64,000 nucleotides of DNA from Rhodospirillaceae bacterium. GTDB lineage: Bacteria; Pseudomonadota; Alphaproteobacteria; DSM-16000; Inquilinaceae. Made by a program: the position numbers and the translations under genes. Positions within the stretch are counted from its first letter, which is position 1; every line of letters begins with the position of its first letter. The DNA lies in NCBI GenBank assembly GCA_020638575.1, contig JACKIH010000003.1:663501-727500 (forward strand), read 5' to 3'. Below the pieces are notes generated by a model. That model saw nothing but the letters and a program-made list of their open reading frames with translations, ran no database searches and was not told the DNA's origin. Below are positions 63,911 to 64,000 of this stretch, in pieces.

Positions 63911-64000
63911 GGCCCGCCACACAGCGATTGGTTGCAAACGTCGCGGGTGTACCCCTTGGCTGCCGTGCCGGGCAATTGCTTGCTGCGGGCGGCGGCGTCC

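Overview
The window is chromosomal DNA of a high-GC alphaproteobacterium, most likely a Rhodospirillales-type organism. Supporting signs are the neighbours ahcY and a DivL-type kinase, the order ubiquinol-cytochrome c chaperone-DUF177-rpmF-plsX-fabH-ihfA-merR, an rpoH/rluD/DUF6476 cluster, hisZ-purA, a RibBX-type riboflavin gene and an LdtR-like MarR regulator. Almost every base is accounted for by ordinary genes. I see no prophage, transposase, integrase or CRISPR array.

Layout. 1-3.9 kb: a TRAP transporter operon divergent from a LysR regulator. 3.9-5.7 kb: alanine dehydrogenase divergent from an Lrp/AsnC regulator, then tRNA-Lys. 6.2-10.2 kb: a DivL-like kinase with Tyr at the phosphoacceptor site, and ahcY. 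10.5-17 kb: a sodium:alanine-type symporter, a dienelactone hydrolase, a ribbon-helix-helix protein, a large AsmA protein and a DUF4169 protein. 17-19.5 kb: hisZ-purA. 19.5-23.2 kb: a lysozyme-fold-like protein, a large tail-anchored pseudokinase and a companion membrane protein. 23.2-25.6 kb: rpoH, rluD and DUF6476. 25.7-31.5 kb: threonine dehydratase, an FAD oxidoreductase, hemN-like, mtnP and DUF2336.

31.6-43.2 kb is the main accessory region. It is a 12-gene, single-strand catabolic cluster: a tripartite tricarboxylate transporter (TctC, TctA, TctB), two TIM-barrel isomerases, an enolase-superfamily enzyme, an NAD-dependent epimerase/dehydrogenase, a TetR regulator, two dihydrodipicolinate-synthase-fold enzymes (one DUF993) and a Gfo/Idh/MocA oxidoreductase. 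Two transcription units inside it are each preceded by the same near-palindromic operator, which ties them into one regulon. The cluster looks suited to uptake and breakdown of a sugar acid or related carboxylated polyol, but the substrate cannot be named from sequence.

43.5-46.2 kb holds an HD-GYP protein, a SpeD-superfamily protein, an AT-richer intergenic stretch, a small secreted cysteine-rich protein and tRNA-Pro. 46.4-51.5 kb is the lipid-synthesis/ribosome cluster with bamE on the opposite strand. 51.7-53.8 kb encodes a membrane pyrophosphatase. 54-61.8 kb is a long housekeeping operon, rpiB-glyA-nrdR-ribD-ribE-ribBX-ribH-nusB-thiL, with a fliL-like gene beyond it. The window ends with a DUF6898-like protein, a MarR regulator and a 3-hydroxyisobutyryl-CoA-hydrolase-like enzyme.

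The best leads for new biology are the pseudokinase/membrane-protein pair, the two-operator catabolic regulon, the SpeD-like protein, the secreted cysteine-rich protein, the Tyr-type DivL kinase and a dispersed intergenic hairpin repeat found four times between 6 and 26 kb.
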